From Hydrogenophaga sp. NFH-34 (lineage in GTDB: Bacteria; Pseudomonadota; Gammaproteobacteria; Burkholderiales; Burkholderiaceae_C): a stretch of DNA of 64,000 bases. Positions 16,549 through 25,124 of this stretch are shown here, in pieces (the first letter of the stretch is position 1; every line of letters starts with the position of its first letter). The DNA is taken from positions 103,816 through 167,815 of the forward strand of contig NZ_JACBGE010000011.1 in NCBI RefSeq assembly GCF_021401345.1, read 5' to 3'. Under the pieces are notes generated by a model that saw nothing but the letters and a program-made list of their open reading frames with translations, was not told where the DNA came from and made no database searches. A program made the translations under genes and the position numbers.

Positions 16549-16851
16549 AAAACCCGCTTCGGCGGGTTTTCTTCTGGTCTATCACCTGATTCAGAAGAAA
16601 GCACAGCTCAGGCCAGCCTGAAAACCGCACGGTTCCAGCCGGCAATTGGGCACCGCGAGACGCCAGCGAAGGCGATCATCCGTTTACTGCCCCGCGCAGT
16701 ACCCAGCCGCCTACCAGCCCCGCAATTGCGGAATAGGGTGGCTCATCAGCAACACACCCGTCCGGGGTCTTCCTTCTGGCTTCAACCAGCAGAAAGCCTC
16801 TGGCTTGCTCCTTTCAACCAATTACTCCGACTGGAGAGAAAGGACGCACAC
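16549..16851 (+). promoter_or_regulatory. Long structured leader B (of SbcC-like gene)
   Basis: Terminator AAACCCGC/GCGGGTTT; P1 TTTCTTCTG (16568-16576) with CAGAAGAAA (16592-16600); the 114-bp core; a second P1-like hairpin with CTGG/CCAG near 16777; then P2 TCCTTTC (16809-16815) with GAAAGGA (16838-16844) enclosing CTCC/GGAG. Confidence 0.8.
16625..16738 (+). repeat. 114-bp leader core, copy B
   Basis: Identical to copy A (12583-12696). The flanking sequence beyond the core differs from copies A and C. Confidence 0.9.
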
Positions 16852-19287
16852 ATGAAACCCATCAAACTCACGTTGAAGGGCTTTGCCGGTATTGCTTCCG
16901 GCCAAGGCAAGAATGAGGTGGTGGTGGATCTTGAATCCCTCGTCCCCTCCGATGCTGTCACCGTAGCCCTCTATGGGCCGAACGGCGCAGGCAAGACCAC
17001 GGTGATGGACAACCTCCATCCCTACCGGCTCATGCCTTCGCATGCCAGCAAACCGACCCCCGGGTCATTCTCCATTTACGAGCACATCGTGGACGGGGAA
17101 GGGAGCAAGGAACTGATTTGGGAGCACCTGGGCATCCGCTACATGAGCACCCTGCGGTTCCGTGCCACGGCCAAGACCAAGAAAACGGAAGCCTACCTGT
17201 TCGTCGTGGCCGCTGATGGCAGCACCTCACCCTGGAAGGATCCGAAGACGGGCGCAGAGTCGGATGGCAAGACCGACACCTACGACAAGGCTATCGAGAC
17301 CATCCTGGGCAAGCCCGAGGTGTTCTTCAACGCCCAGTTCAGCGCCCAAGGTCGTGCTCCCATAGGTTCGATGTCGGCTACCGAGGTCAAGCAACTGATC
17401 GCGGAGATGATCGGGGCCAGCAAGTCGGCAGAGCTGTCCACCAAGGCCAACGATGTCGTCAAGCTGCTCAAGCCGCGGCAGGCGATGAAGCAGGAGGAAC
17501 TGGCCAAGCTCAAGGCAGGCATGTTCAACGAAGAGGTGCTGTCTGCCAGAATGGTCCAGGACACTGCGGACCTCGAAGGCTGCCGTAAGGCTCAGGAGGG
17601 GTCCAAGGAGGCCATCACCGGTCTGCTTGCTCGTATCGCTGCGCTCAAGGGCTCGCAAGAGCAACGGCAAGCGGTTCTTCTTCAGCACCAAGCCCTTGAC
17701 CGCGAGGTCGAGGCCTTCGAATCTGACTGCAAATCGGCAAGGGATGCGATGGCTACCGAGAAATCGGGTGCCGAAAGCCAAACCCGCAAGGCATTGGTGG
17801 ACGCCGAGCAGCGCAAGCTGACATCTACGAACCTGGTTTCCTCGCTGGCGGATGAAGTTTCGCGGTTGCAGGCTTTGGTCGACACCGAGGTGAAGGTCTC
17901 AGAAGCCAAAGCCGACCTGGCCAATTTCCTGGCGCAAGTCAAGCTGCATCAGCAGGTGGTCGATGAGGCCACGCCCAAGGTACTCGCCCTGGAAGAGGTG
18001 CAGCACAGCATCGCCTCGATCAGCGCGAAGCTCGCAACCGCCAAGAACGACGGCGAGCACTTGGCCGAGGCATTGGCTCAAGCACAACAGACTGCGGCGT
18101 TGCTGCTTGAGGTGCCCTGCCAGGGGACCGACATGAGTGGCATGTGCAAGCTGCTGGCCCAATCCAATGAAGCGGCGGGCAAGGTCCCGGCCATCACGAT
18201 TCGCCTGGACGATGCGCGCAAATCGTATGGCGAATTGCGCGGGCAGGGCAGGGCGATGCAGGAGCGGCTTCAAAGTCTGCGGGATGCGAAGGAGAAGAGT
18301 GAAGCGGCAAAAACTGCCATCTCCAACCTGAACGTCCGTATCACCAAAGCTCAAGCCGTTGCAGATACCGAGCGTCTCGTCAACGAAGCGAGGTCCACGC
18401 TGGCAGGGGCCAAGGTGCGACTGCAGGAGGCGCTGAACGATCAGGCGCAGGCATTCCAGGCACACAACGATCTGAAGTCCCAACTGCAGGAAGTTGACGC
18501 CACCTTTGCAGCAAAGCGTGATGAGCTTGAAAAAGCACTGACCGCCAAACGCGAGAGGCTGCAGGCGATGCGCAATGCGCTGCCGCATCTCGGAAATGCA
18601 GAGGACGAGAGCGAACTGGCACGCCAACTGGAAACCGCCCAGAACACGCTCAAGAAGCTTGAATCTGAAGCGGTACTCCTGCAGCAGTCGATTGCGACCA
18701 CCGTCGCCAATCTGGAAGTGCTGACCAAACAGCGTGAACAGGTGGCGCTTGTGGAGCGGGAAATCGAGGCAGTGGCATCCGAGATCAGCAAGTGGGTTCT
18801 GCTTGCGAAGGCCCTGGGCACCAATGGCATCATTGCCATGTCCATCGACGACGCTGGCCCGGACATCTCCCGGATCGCCAACGAGCTGCTGGAAGACTGC
18901 TACGGTGGTCGTTTCTCCCTGAGCCTGCTGACTCAACAGCAGACGCAGGCCGGCATCACCAAGGAAGACTTCATCGTCCAGGTGGAAGACAACCACAGGG
19001 GCGAGACGAAGACCCTGGAGCGGACCTCTGGTGGCGAGAAGGTGTGGATCAATGAGTGCTTGGTGCGAGCAATCGCGCTGTTCATGGCACAAGTGGCCGA
19101 TACCCGAAGCCAGACGCTGTTCAGCGACGAGTCCGATGGTGCACTGGATCCGAAGCGCAAGCGCGAGTTCATGGCCATGAAGCGGGCTGTGATCGAGCGA
19201 GGCGGCTACGAGCGCGAGTACCTGATCACGCATACCCCGGAGCTGCTGGAGATGTGTGACGCGGTGATCGACGTGACGAAGCTGTAG
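16852..19287 (+). CDS. sbcC: SbcC/Rad50-like SMC-type ATPase
   Basis: 811 aa from the ATG after AGAAAGGAC. Walker A is YGPNGAGKTT near residue 45; the long middle is coiled coil, rich in Ala, Gln, Lys and Glu; the C-terminus has the ABC signature RTSGGEKVWI and Walker B TLFSDESDGALD. A C-x-x-C-like hook (CQGTDMSGMC) lies midway at about residues 423-432, although longer than the classical zinc hook. It should work with the SbcD-like nuclease at 12812 on DNA ends and hairpins. Shorter than chromosomal SbcC (about 1000 aa). Confidence 0.85.
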   Translation: MKPIKLTLKGFAGIASGQGKNEVVVDLESLVPSDAVTVALYGPNGAGKTTVMDNLHPYRLMPSHASKPTPGSFSIYEHIVDGEGSKELIWEHLGIRYMSTLRFRATAKTKKTEAYLFVVAADGSTSPWKDPKTGAESDGKTDTYDKAIETILGKPEVFFNAQFSAQGRAPIGSMSATEVKQLIAEMIGASKSAELSTKANDVVKLLKPRQAMKQEELAKLKAGMFNEEVLSARMVQDTADLEGCRKAQEGSKEAITGLLARIAALKGSQEQRQAVLLQHQALDREVEAFESDCKSARDAMATEKSGAESQTRKALVDAEQRKLTSTNLVSSLADEVSRLQALVDTEVKVSEAKADLANFLAQVKLHQQVVDEATPKVLALEEVQHSIASISAKLATAKNDGEHLAEALAQAQQTAALLLEVPCQGTDMSGMCKLLAQSNEAAGKVPAITIRLDDARKSYGELRGQGRAMQERLQSLRDAKEKSEAAKTAISNLNVRITKAQAVADTERLVNEARSTLAGAKVRLQEALNDQAQAFQAHNDLKSQLQEVDATFAAKRDELEKALTAKRERLQAMRNALPHLGNAEDESELARQLETAQNTLKKLESEAVLLQQSIATTVANLEVLTKQREQVALVEREIEAVASEISKWVLLAKALGTNGIIAMSIDDAGPDISRIANELLEDCYGGRFSLSLLTQQQTQAGITKEDFIVQVEDNHRGETKTLERTSGGEKVWINECLVRAIALFMAQVADTRSQTLFSDESDGALDPKRKREFMAMKRAVIERGGYEREYLITHTPELLEMCDAVIDVTKL

Positions 19288-19295
19288 AAGAAAGT

Positions 19296-19409
19296 GAAGG
19301 GCTGCATGCAGCCCTTCCAACAGGCCTGGCTCCAGGCTTGCTGGAAGGGTTGAACCCTCCCTGGTTTTTCAACGTGCCCCATGTCTGGGGCAATTACCAG
19401 GAGAGAAGC
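19296..19409 (+). promoter_or_regulatory. Structured leader 12 (of 19410 gene) with 22-bp perfect palindrome
   Basis: A perfect palindrome with half-site GAAGGGCTGCA spans 19296-19317. Downstream, CTCCCTGG (19357-19364) pairs with the ribosome-binding site CCAGGAG (19397-19403) around GCCCC/GGGGC. The sequence differs from other leaders but the P2 architecture is the same. Confidence 0.65.
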
Positions 19410-19844
19410 ATGGAAGACCTTTTTGGTCAGCAAGTGGCTGTCTTCCGCGGCCAACCGACCGAACGCATCGTCTTCACCGAAGAAGACGAGGAAACGGTCA
19501 TTGAAGAGGTGTTCTACGGTGGGATGCTGATCGAGCAATTCGATTCCGACCTGCAGAAGGTCAGGCGTCTCAGCTCCAGTGGATCCACCGTCATCAACCA
19601 GGCCAGGCGTGACGCTTGGTCCGGTCTGATGTGGTGCTACGACCTGTGGGAGCACCCCGCCGCGATGACATTCGATGCCGCCTGCGCCTTTTGCGGCGCC
19701 GACTCTGAAAGGATAAGGAATGCAGTGAGCATCGAGTTCGCGGACGAGATTCGTCTGATGTTCTCGGTGGTGAGTGCGCGACTGCCCGAACAGGCGCAGC
19801 GAATCCAGTCTCGGCTTTCGCACTACGTCACGCTGAACCACTGA
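19410..19844 (+). CDS. Hypothetical plasmid protein
   Basis: 144 aa, acidic, soluble. Notable segments are FTEEDEETVIEEVFYGGML and a cysteine pair (AACAFCGAD) near residue 90 that could bind metal. Start chosen by the GGAGAG seven bases upstream. No family recognised. Confidence 0.65.
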   Translation: MEDLFGQQVAVFRGQPTERIVFTEEDEETVIEEVFYGGMLIEQFDSDLQKVRRLSSSGSTVINQARRDAWSGLMWCYDLWEHPAAMTFDAACAFCGADSERIRNAVSIEFADEIRLMFSVVSARLPEQAQRIQSRLSHYVTLNH

Positions 19845-19879
19845 TCACAAACCCTTCCCAACCCTAGAAAGGAAATCCC

Positions 19880-20062
19880 ATGATCGTCCTCGATCTGCTG
19901 ACTTGGTTCGTCTTGCTCATCATCAGGAAACTGATGCTGGTCATTGCCTACCCAACCATCATCGTCCCGATGGCCCTGCTCATCGTTGGCTGGAGGAAGC
20001 TTCGGGGACACATGCAGAACCGAAAGGAGGAAATCAGCCAGAAATCGCACACCCTCGGGTGA
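19880..20062 (+). CDS. Small membrane protein matching the N-terminus of the NERD protein
   Basis: 60 aa with a good AGAAAGGA ribosome-binding site. Two membrane segments: LDLLTWFVLLIIRKLMLV and AYPTIIVPMALLIVGW, then a basic GWRKLRG. Aligned without gaps to the N-terminus of the NERD-domain protein (35265-36971), 26 of the first 44 residues are identical, including LTWFVLLI and GWRKL. It is probably a free-standing version of that membrane anchor. Function unknown. Confidence 0.75.
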   Translation: MIVLDLLTWFVLLIIRKLMLVIAYPTIIVPMALLIVGWRKLRGHMQNRKEEISQKSHTLG

Positions 20063-20068
20063 TTGCTT

Positions 20069-20179
20069 GAAGCGGCTTTGGCCGCTTCTCCTGTGTGTAT
20101 CACGGTGCTCACAGGAGAGGCGTGCAACGCGCCAATTGGCTTATCAACAACCCAGCACATTGGGGAAAGGAGCCAATAC
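20069..20179 (+). promoter_or_regulatory. Structured RNA leader 14 (of 20180 gene)
   Basis: Terminator-like GAAGCGGC/GCCGCTTC; P1 TCTCCTGTG (20087-20095) with CACAGGAGA (20110-20118); P2 TTGGCT (20136-20141) with AGCCAA (20171-20176) spanning AAAGGA, enclosing CCCA/TGGG. Sequence is diverged, structure kept. Confidence 0.75.
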
Positions 20180-21133
20180 ATGCAAAGAAATGAAGAGACG
20201 CTGTTCGGCCAATCTCTGGCCTTCAACACCGCAATCGTCGTCGGTCTGCTGGTCACGGCCGTGATCGGCGTCATCCCCTGGGTAATCGGGATCATCACCA
20301 ACACTCCGGTGCTGTTCAACGCCTGGGGGATGATGGCCAAGCATTTCGCGGTCCTGATGGTTGGCAGCGAATCCCCGCCGAAGATCAAGCACAAAGCCCC
20401 TGCAGAAGTTCCTGTCGTAACAGCGCGAGTCAAGGCCCACGACTACATTCAGCGCGAGCTGGATGGTGGCCGGCTCCTGTGCATCATGGTGAAGGAAGGC
20501 CGCAACGGCAACATCGGTTACCAGCGATTCGTGCGTGAAGCAAAAGGTGAACTGACTGTCATACGGCAGGATCTTTCGCCGATCGTGCCCGGCGAGCTGG
20601 AAGAACTCGGTTTCGAGGTCAATCTCGAATCCGCGTTGGACTACACCCTCAAGCAGATCAGGAAGGGCGTTCTCAAGGGCCTGGAATCGCTGGCCGAAGG
20701 GAAACCCTCGGCCATGGCGAAGCCTGAAGTTCCTGCAAGTCCCGCGGCCCAGTCCGCACCGGCATCAGTACCGCCTGCAGCCACCCACCTGGATGGCAAT
20801 GGCGCGGGAGTGAATCCGGCTGACCAAGCAGAAGGGAAGGCGCAGCAACATCGCCAATCCGCAACAGGCAAGGTCGTGTCCGCCGAAGTGAAGACCGTCA
20901 GCCCCCAAGGCCGGCGTTCATACAAGGCCTTCACTGTCACCTTGATCGATCCGAAGGCCGGCGAGGTCAGCTTCTCTGGCGTGGATCTTCAGGAGCGATT
21001 CATCCGTGGCGACTTCGCTGTCGGTGACACGATTTCCGTGAAGAAAGGACGCGAGCACTTCACCGTCACACACGATGACGGCTCCGCAAACGTTCGGACG
21101 AAGAACGTCTTCGAGATAACCCGCATCGCCTGA
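20180..21133 (+). CDS. Membrane-anchored protein with KfrB-like C-terminal domain
   Basis: 317 aa. Two membrane helices near the N-terminus (AFNTAIVVGLLVTAVIGVIPW and the following stretch), a soluble region, an Ala/Pro-rich linker (about residues 175-230), then a compact domain beginning GKVVSAEVKTVSPQG with FSGVDLQERF and VGDTISVKKG. That last block resembles the KfrB/OB-like domain found at the ends of plasmid transfer and primase proteins; this is by eye. It could tether a DNA-binding function to the membrane. Confidence 0.55.
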   Translation: MQRNEETLFGQSLAFNTAIVVGLLVTAVIGVIPWVIGIITNTPVLFNAWGMMAKHFAVLMVGSESPPKIKHKAPAEVPVVTARVKAHDYIQRELDGGRLLCIMVKEGRNGNIGYQRFVREAKGELTVIRQDLSPIVPGELEELGFEVNLESALDYTLKQIRKGVLKGLESLAEGKPSAMAKPEVPASPAAQSAPASVPPAATHLDGNGAGVNPADQAEGKAQQHRQSATGKVVSAEVKTVSPQGRRSYKAFTVTLIDPKAGEVSFSGVDLQERFIRGDFAVGDTISVKKGREHFTVTHDDGSANVRTKNVFEITRIA

Positions 21134-21226
21134 TCTCCGTGCAAATCCAACTGGCGCACCTGTGCCATTTACCCATCCTGGGGCGCTTGAGCGTCTCATC
21201 ATCACTCCCTGAAAGGAAATCACCCC

Positions 21227-21733
21227 ATGGCATCCGTCAACAAAGTCATCCTGGTCGGCAACTGCGGCCGTGATCCCGAAGTCCGCTACCTGCCCTCGGG
21301 CCAGGCCGTGGCCAACGTGAGCATCGCCACCACCAGCCGCCGAAAGGACCGCAACTCCGGCGAGACGATCGAAGACACCCAGTGGCACCGCATCACCTTC
21401 TACGACCGCCTGGCCGAGATCGCCGGCGAGTACCTGAAGAAGGGCCGCCCGGTCTACGTCGAGGGTCGCCTGAAGTACGGCAAGTACACGGACCAGTCCG
21501 GCGTCGAAAAGAACACCGTGGACATCGTGGCAACCGAGCTGCAACTGCTCGGCAGCCGTGATGACAACGGCCAGTCCGGTGGCAACTCCGGCGGCTACCA
21601 AGGTGGTCAAGGCCAACAGCGCTCGCAGCAAAGCCGTCCGCCGGCCGCTCAGCAGCCCGCTCGCGCACCGGCCCCGCCGCCGGCTCCGAGTTCCGGTGGC
21701 TTCGACGACATGGACGACGACATTCCGTTCTGA
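21227..21733 (+). CDS. ssb: Single-stranded DNA-binding protein
   Basis: 168 aa. The OB fold starts [18 protein letters not shown], with [14 protein letters not shown] and [12 protein letters not shown], then a Gly/Gln/Pro-rich linker and the acidic tip DMDDDIPF that recruits partner proteins. Standard length. Preceded by CTGAAAGGAA and, unlike its neighbours, lacking a clear structured leader. The plasmid copy should coat ssDNA in replication or transfer. Confidence 0.97.
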   Translation: MASVNKVILVGNCGRDPEVRYLPSGQAVANVSIATTSRRKDRNSGETIEDTQWHRITFYDRLAEIAGEYLKKGRPVYVEGRLKYGKYTDQSGVEKNTVDIVATELQLLGSRDDNGQSGGNSGGYQGGQGQQRSQQSRPPAAQQPARAPAPPPAPSSGGFDDMDDDIPF

Positions 21734-21809
21734 GTGCGCCGTTGTTCCTGACGTTTGAGCCCAGCTCGCGCCTGCTGCTCTGGCCTTAACTAAAAGCGTT
21801 CACTCGCTC

Positions 21810-21918
21810 AAGCCCCTCCAAAGGGCTTGTTCCTGCGGTCAGCAAAGGCCTCAGAAACAAGCGCTTTCGGCGCCGTGGTTTTTCTCAGCCTCGCCAATGT
21901 GCGGAAAGGAAACACCAC
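21810..21918 (+). promoter_or_regulatory. Structured RNA leader 15 (of primase-like gene)
   Basis: Terminator AAGCCC/GGGCTT. P1 GCTTGTTCCTG (21825-21835) with CAGAAACAAGC (21852-21862): the TTGTT/AACAA part has changed on both strands compared with TTTCT/AGAAA elsewhere. P2 is weaker: GTGGT near 21875 with ACCAC before the ATG, enclosing CGC/GCG. Confidence 0.7.
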
Positions 21919-23010
21919 ATGAGCAATAACAATATCGATTTCTCATCCATTGACTGGTACGCCATCCTGCCTCGTCTGGGTGTGCCGCTGGACCTGATCG
22001 AGAAGCCCAAGAAGTTGGGTCCTTGCCCCATCGAGTTGGACGGGAAGACGCGCTTCCGCTTTGACAACAAAGGAGGTCGCGGCACCTGGCTGTGCAATTC
22101 CTGCGGGGCCGGTGACGGCGTGCGACTCGTGGCGCTCGTCAATGGCACCGATGACACCGGAGCAGTCTGGCTGATTCGTGAGGTCATCGAAGGCGGACGG
22201 GCCGAAGGTATCTCCTTCAAGCGAAGCACCCCTGTTCCCAAGGAAAAGCGTTCGCGTGAGGACATCGACAAGGCTGTCAGGCGTCTGCAGGAGGCATTCG
22301 ACAGGTCAGTTCCGATCGAGGGAACTCCTGCCATGGAATACCTGAAGAACCGAATCAGGGGCCTCAGGGCGGATTGGTTGAATATGGATGCCTTCCGCTT
22401 CCATTCCAACCTCTATCACTTCGACGAGGAAACTTCGAAGAAGTCCTGGTTGTTGGGGATGTTGGCGTCGGTGGAGAACGCGGCCACGTGTGAGGGGACC
22501 GTGACCTATCAGCGTTACTACATCACCAAGGATGGACAGAAGGCCAAGGTCAGCCCCAGTCAGGCGAAGAAGATGATGAGCGCCAAGGTCGAGAAGTTGC
22601 ATGGCGAGTCGATCCGAGTGAACAACGCTCCGGCAGGCCCCGTCATCATCGTCTCCGAAGGACTGGAGAACGGGTTGCCCTGGATGATGGCCACGCAAAA
22701 CCGGATACCGGTCTATGCAGCCTTGAGCGCCAACAACCTGGAGCACTTCATCTGGCCCGAGGGTACCGAGGCGCTGCTGATTGCTGCCGACCACGATCAC
22801 GTTAATCCAAAAACCGGACTGCGTATTGGAACGCACTGCGCCAAACTGCTCAAGAAACGTGCAGTGGAAGCTGGTCTGAAAGTCGTGATTCGAGCCCCCA
22901 GGGTGCCGGGTATCGACTGGGACGATATGTGGAACGTCGGTGAGTTCCCGTCCGTTGAATGGCTGTTCCAGCCTTCGCAAGAACGGCACGCAGAGACGGA
23001 ATCGGCATAA
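21919..23010 (+). CDS. Zinc-ribbon Toprim primase-like protein
   Basis: 363 aa. N-terminal zinc ribbon (GPCPIELDGKTRF, then WLCNSCGAGDG) followed by a linker and a Toprim core: IIVSEGLENGL supplies the Glu and LLIAADHDHVN the D-x-D motif, near residues 245-300. This resembles the TraC/gp4-type DNA primases of plasmids and phages, which make primers on ssDNA. No helicase domain is attached. It lies between SSB and the clamp-like gene, consistent with a replication role. Confidence 0.85.
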   Translation: MSNNNIDFSSIDWYAILPRLGVPLDLIEKPKKLGPCPIELDGKTRFRFDNKGGRGTWLCNSCGAGDGVRLVALVNGTDDTGAVWLIREVIEGGRAEGISFKRSTPVPKEKRSREDIDKAVRRLQEAFDRSVPIEGTPAMEYLKNRIRGLRADWLNMDAFRFHSNLYHFDEETSKKSWLLGMLASVENAATCEGTVTYQRYYITKDGQKAKVSPSQAKKMMSAKVEKLHGESIRVNNAPAGPVIIVSEGLENGLPWMMATQNRIPVYAALSANNLEHFIWPEGTEALLIAADHDHVNPKTGLRIGTHCAKLLKKRAVEAGLKVVIRAPRVPGIDWDDMWNVGEFPSVEWLFQPSQERHAETESA

Positions 23011-23044
23011 ACACCAAGCCACTGACCCGCAAGGGTTTCCATTC

Positions 23045-23354
23045 AAACCCGCTTCGGCGGGTTTTCTTCTGGGTCAACACCTGATCCAGAGGAAAGCCCA
23101 GCCTAAGCCAACCTGAAAACCGTACGGCTCCAACCGGCAATCAGGTACCGCCATGCTCCACCCAAGGCGATCATCCATTCACTGCCCTGCGCAGCACCCA
23201 GCCGCCCACCAGCTCCGCAACTGTGGAATAGGGCGGACACACATCTCAGCCTTCCCCAGGGCCTTCCTCCTGACACCCACACGTCAGCAGAAAGCCTCTG
23301 GCTTTTCCTTTCTCAACCATCGCCCCCAGTAGGGCATTTTTGAAAGGAAACTCG
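23045..23354 (+). promoter_or_regulatory. Long structured leader C (of clamp-like gene)
   Basis: Terminator AAACCCGC/GCGGGTTT; P1 TTCTTCTGG (23064-23072) with CCAGAGGAA (23086-23094) including one G-U pair; the 114-bp core; a second hairpin; then P2 TTTCCTTTC (23304-23312) with GAAAGGAAA (23342-23350), enclosing GCCC/GGGC. Confidence 0.8.
23120..23233 (+). repeat. 114-bp leader core, copy C (diverged)
   Basis: Same length as copies A and B with about 20 substitutions, mostly transitions, and no indels. The next 44 bases (23234-23277) match copy A almost perfectly, whereas copy B lacks them. Confidence 0.85.
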
Positions 23355-24473
23355 ATGTCCAAAGCAACGAACTTGACGGTCGGCATCCTCAAGGACGCCA
23401 TCAAACGCTGCATCCTCGCTGCCAGCACCAAGGAGGCCACCATCACCATCGGCAAGACGGTCTACGTCGAGGCCAAGGGTCCGGAAGCCTTCGCGAAAGT
23501 GACTCTGGCAGTCGATCCCAAGGATGTCGGCGAACCCGGTTCCGCAACGATCATGGCCGGCGCCGCCAACGCGGTACTGGGCCACGATGCACCCGACGCG
23601 AAGCTGACCCTCACGCCGGCAGAAGATGGACTGGTGGCGCGTTTCGGCGGATCTCGTCTGAAGTTGCGCAAGTCGGATAACCCGGCCGAACTCTTCAGCA
23701 CAGCCGCCGACAAGCACGTGAGCAAGCATCTGCTGGCAACCACGGGCGACAAGCTCAAGGATGCCTTCGGCGCCGCGCCCATCTTCGCCTCCAAGCATGA
23801 CGCTGGCCGCTTCTACCTGTGCGGGGTGAACGTGTCCTGCGTGGAAGGCAAGCTCACGGTCACTTCGACCAATGGCTACTCCATGCACCAGCGGAAAACG
23901 GAGCTGCAGCTCGTCGATGGCGGCAACGACCTGGACATCATCATCCCGATCAAGGCTGCCGAAGCCATCAACGGCGTGTTCCGCAACGATGACGAAGTCG
24001 TCGTGAACTTGCTCGGCAAGAACCTGATCGAGTTCGCCACGGCGGACATGATCTGGATGAGCAGCCTCATCAGCCACCAGTACCCGGCAACGGATGCTCT
24101 GGTCGCCGGTGAACAGGTCTCGGGTGATCATGTCGTGGTCAGCAAGGACCAGGTGATGGTGGCGATCAATCGCATCCGTGCGATGGACAACCAGCCCTTC
24201 CTGGTGGTCGAGTTCAACGGCGATGCGCTCACGTTCTCTTCCTCGGACGGCGAGCAAGTCAGCAAGGTCAAGCCCCAATCCGCGGTCGGCAAGGCCGTCA
24301 AGTTCGGTGCGAAGACCGATCTGATTTCCGAACTGGTTGCGTCCCTGCCCAGCGAGTCCATTGTCATGCGCAAGGACGGCAAGGAGGCCAACAGCCGCAT
24401 TTACTGGCGGCCCATGAAGGAAGGCGAGCCCTCCTTGGACTGGATGGCGTTGCTGATGCCTTACAAGATCTGA
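23355..24473 (+). CDS. DNA polymerase III beta-clamp-like protein
   Basis: 372 aa, the normal length for a beta clamp (about 366-380). The pattern of three repeated domains fits: VGILKDAIKRCILAAS at the start, SRLKLRKSDNPAEL in the first third, DAGRFYLCGVNVSCVEGKLTVTSTNGY in the middle, VVEFNGDALTF near the end. It is divergent from chromosomal DnaN and recognised by layout. It would tether polymerases to plasmid DNA. It carries the long leader shared with the SbcC/D-like genes. Confidence 0.75.
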   Translation: MSKATNLTVGILKDAIKRCILAASTKEATITIGKTVYVEAKGPEAFAKVTLAVDPKDVGEPGSATIMAGAANAVLGHDAPDAKLTLTPAEDGLVARFGGSRLKLRKSDNPAELFSTAADKHVSKHLLATTGDKLKDAFGAAPIFASKHDAGRFYLCGVNVSCVEGKLTVTSTNGYSMHQRKTELQLVDGGNDLDIIIPIKAAEAINGVFRNDDEVVVNLLGKNLIEFATADMIWMSSLISHQYPATDALVAGEQVSGDHVVVSKDQVMVAINRIRAMDNQPFLVVEFNGDALTFSSSDGEQVSKVKPQSAVGKAVKFGAKTDLISELVASLPSESIVMRKDGKEANSRIYWRPMKEGEPSLDWMALLMPYKI

Positions 24474-24540
24474 CCGTCGTCACCAACCTGGCCACAATGG
24501 CTGGGTTGTGCTCATGCTCACCTGCGAGCCCATCCAACCG

Positions 24541-24566
24541 CCCGGCCATGTGCCGGGTTTTTTTTG
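24541..24566 (+). terminator. Rho-independent terminator of clamp-like gene
   Basis: CCCGGC/GCCGGG around CATGT followed by nine T. Confidence 0.9.
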
Positions 24567-24704
24567 TTCTACTGATCTGGAGGAGTCAGTTGCATATGGT
24601 TAGGCCGCTACTCTTGATTCAGCCACCGTGGTTGACGTTGCCGCCATATATTTGGAAAACTCCCCATTTCCGGATCGAACTTGACGTCCAGATCTACGCT
24701 GTTT

Positions 24705-25124
24705 TCAGTCCGCCTTCTTGCCTTGTTTCATCAAATTGGCCAACGATGCGTTTATTTCATCGCCCGTGATGACCTCATCTGTTTCTTCATAGCCCTCTGG
24801 CTTGTTGTAGTCGTATTCGATGTTGAACTTGCCATCGGGATACAACGTGAAGGTCAGGCCCCAGATGCGTTGACCTGTGGTGCGAAGGAGGTCGTCGCGG
24901 AGAAATCGAATCGCCTCAAACGCCTTGCTCCGGAGTTCTTTTCTTGGGGGGTCCCCTTTTTTGTCTGTAATATCGCTTCTAATTACACCCCATCGACCTT
25001 CGACCATCGAAGCAAGGATGGTGTGTTTTGCCCATACAGCATCCCATGAACGACTACCAACAAAATCCATTGCCGCCTTGGCAATGGACTCATACGCGAC
25101 CTCAACATTCATTTCGGTCCTCAT
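24705..25124 (-). CDS. YezG/DUF600-type immunity protein
   Basis: 139 aa. The C-terminal pattern LTFTLYPDGKFNIEYDYNKPEG is typical of the YezG/DUF600 family, immunity proteins for nuclease toxins such as Bacillus YeeF. Its ATGA start overlaps the stop of the toxin gene, so the two are translated together. It should neutralise the toxin's nuclease domain in the producer. Local base composition is lower in GC than upstream genes, as is common for exchangeable toxin-immunity ends. Confidence 0.85.
   Translation of the reverse strand: MRTEMNVEVAYESIAKAAMDFVGSRSWDAVWAKHTILASMVEGRWGVIRSDITDKKGDPPRKELRSKAFEAIRFLRDDLLRTTGQRIWGLTFTLYPDGKFNIEYDYNKPEGYEETDEVITGDEINASLANLMKQGKKAD

Noticed and set aside
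17899..19320. 473-codon minus-strand frame opposite the SbcC-like gene
   Set aside because: Leu/His/Arg-rich mirror of a coiled-coil gene; no start signal.
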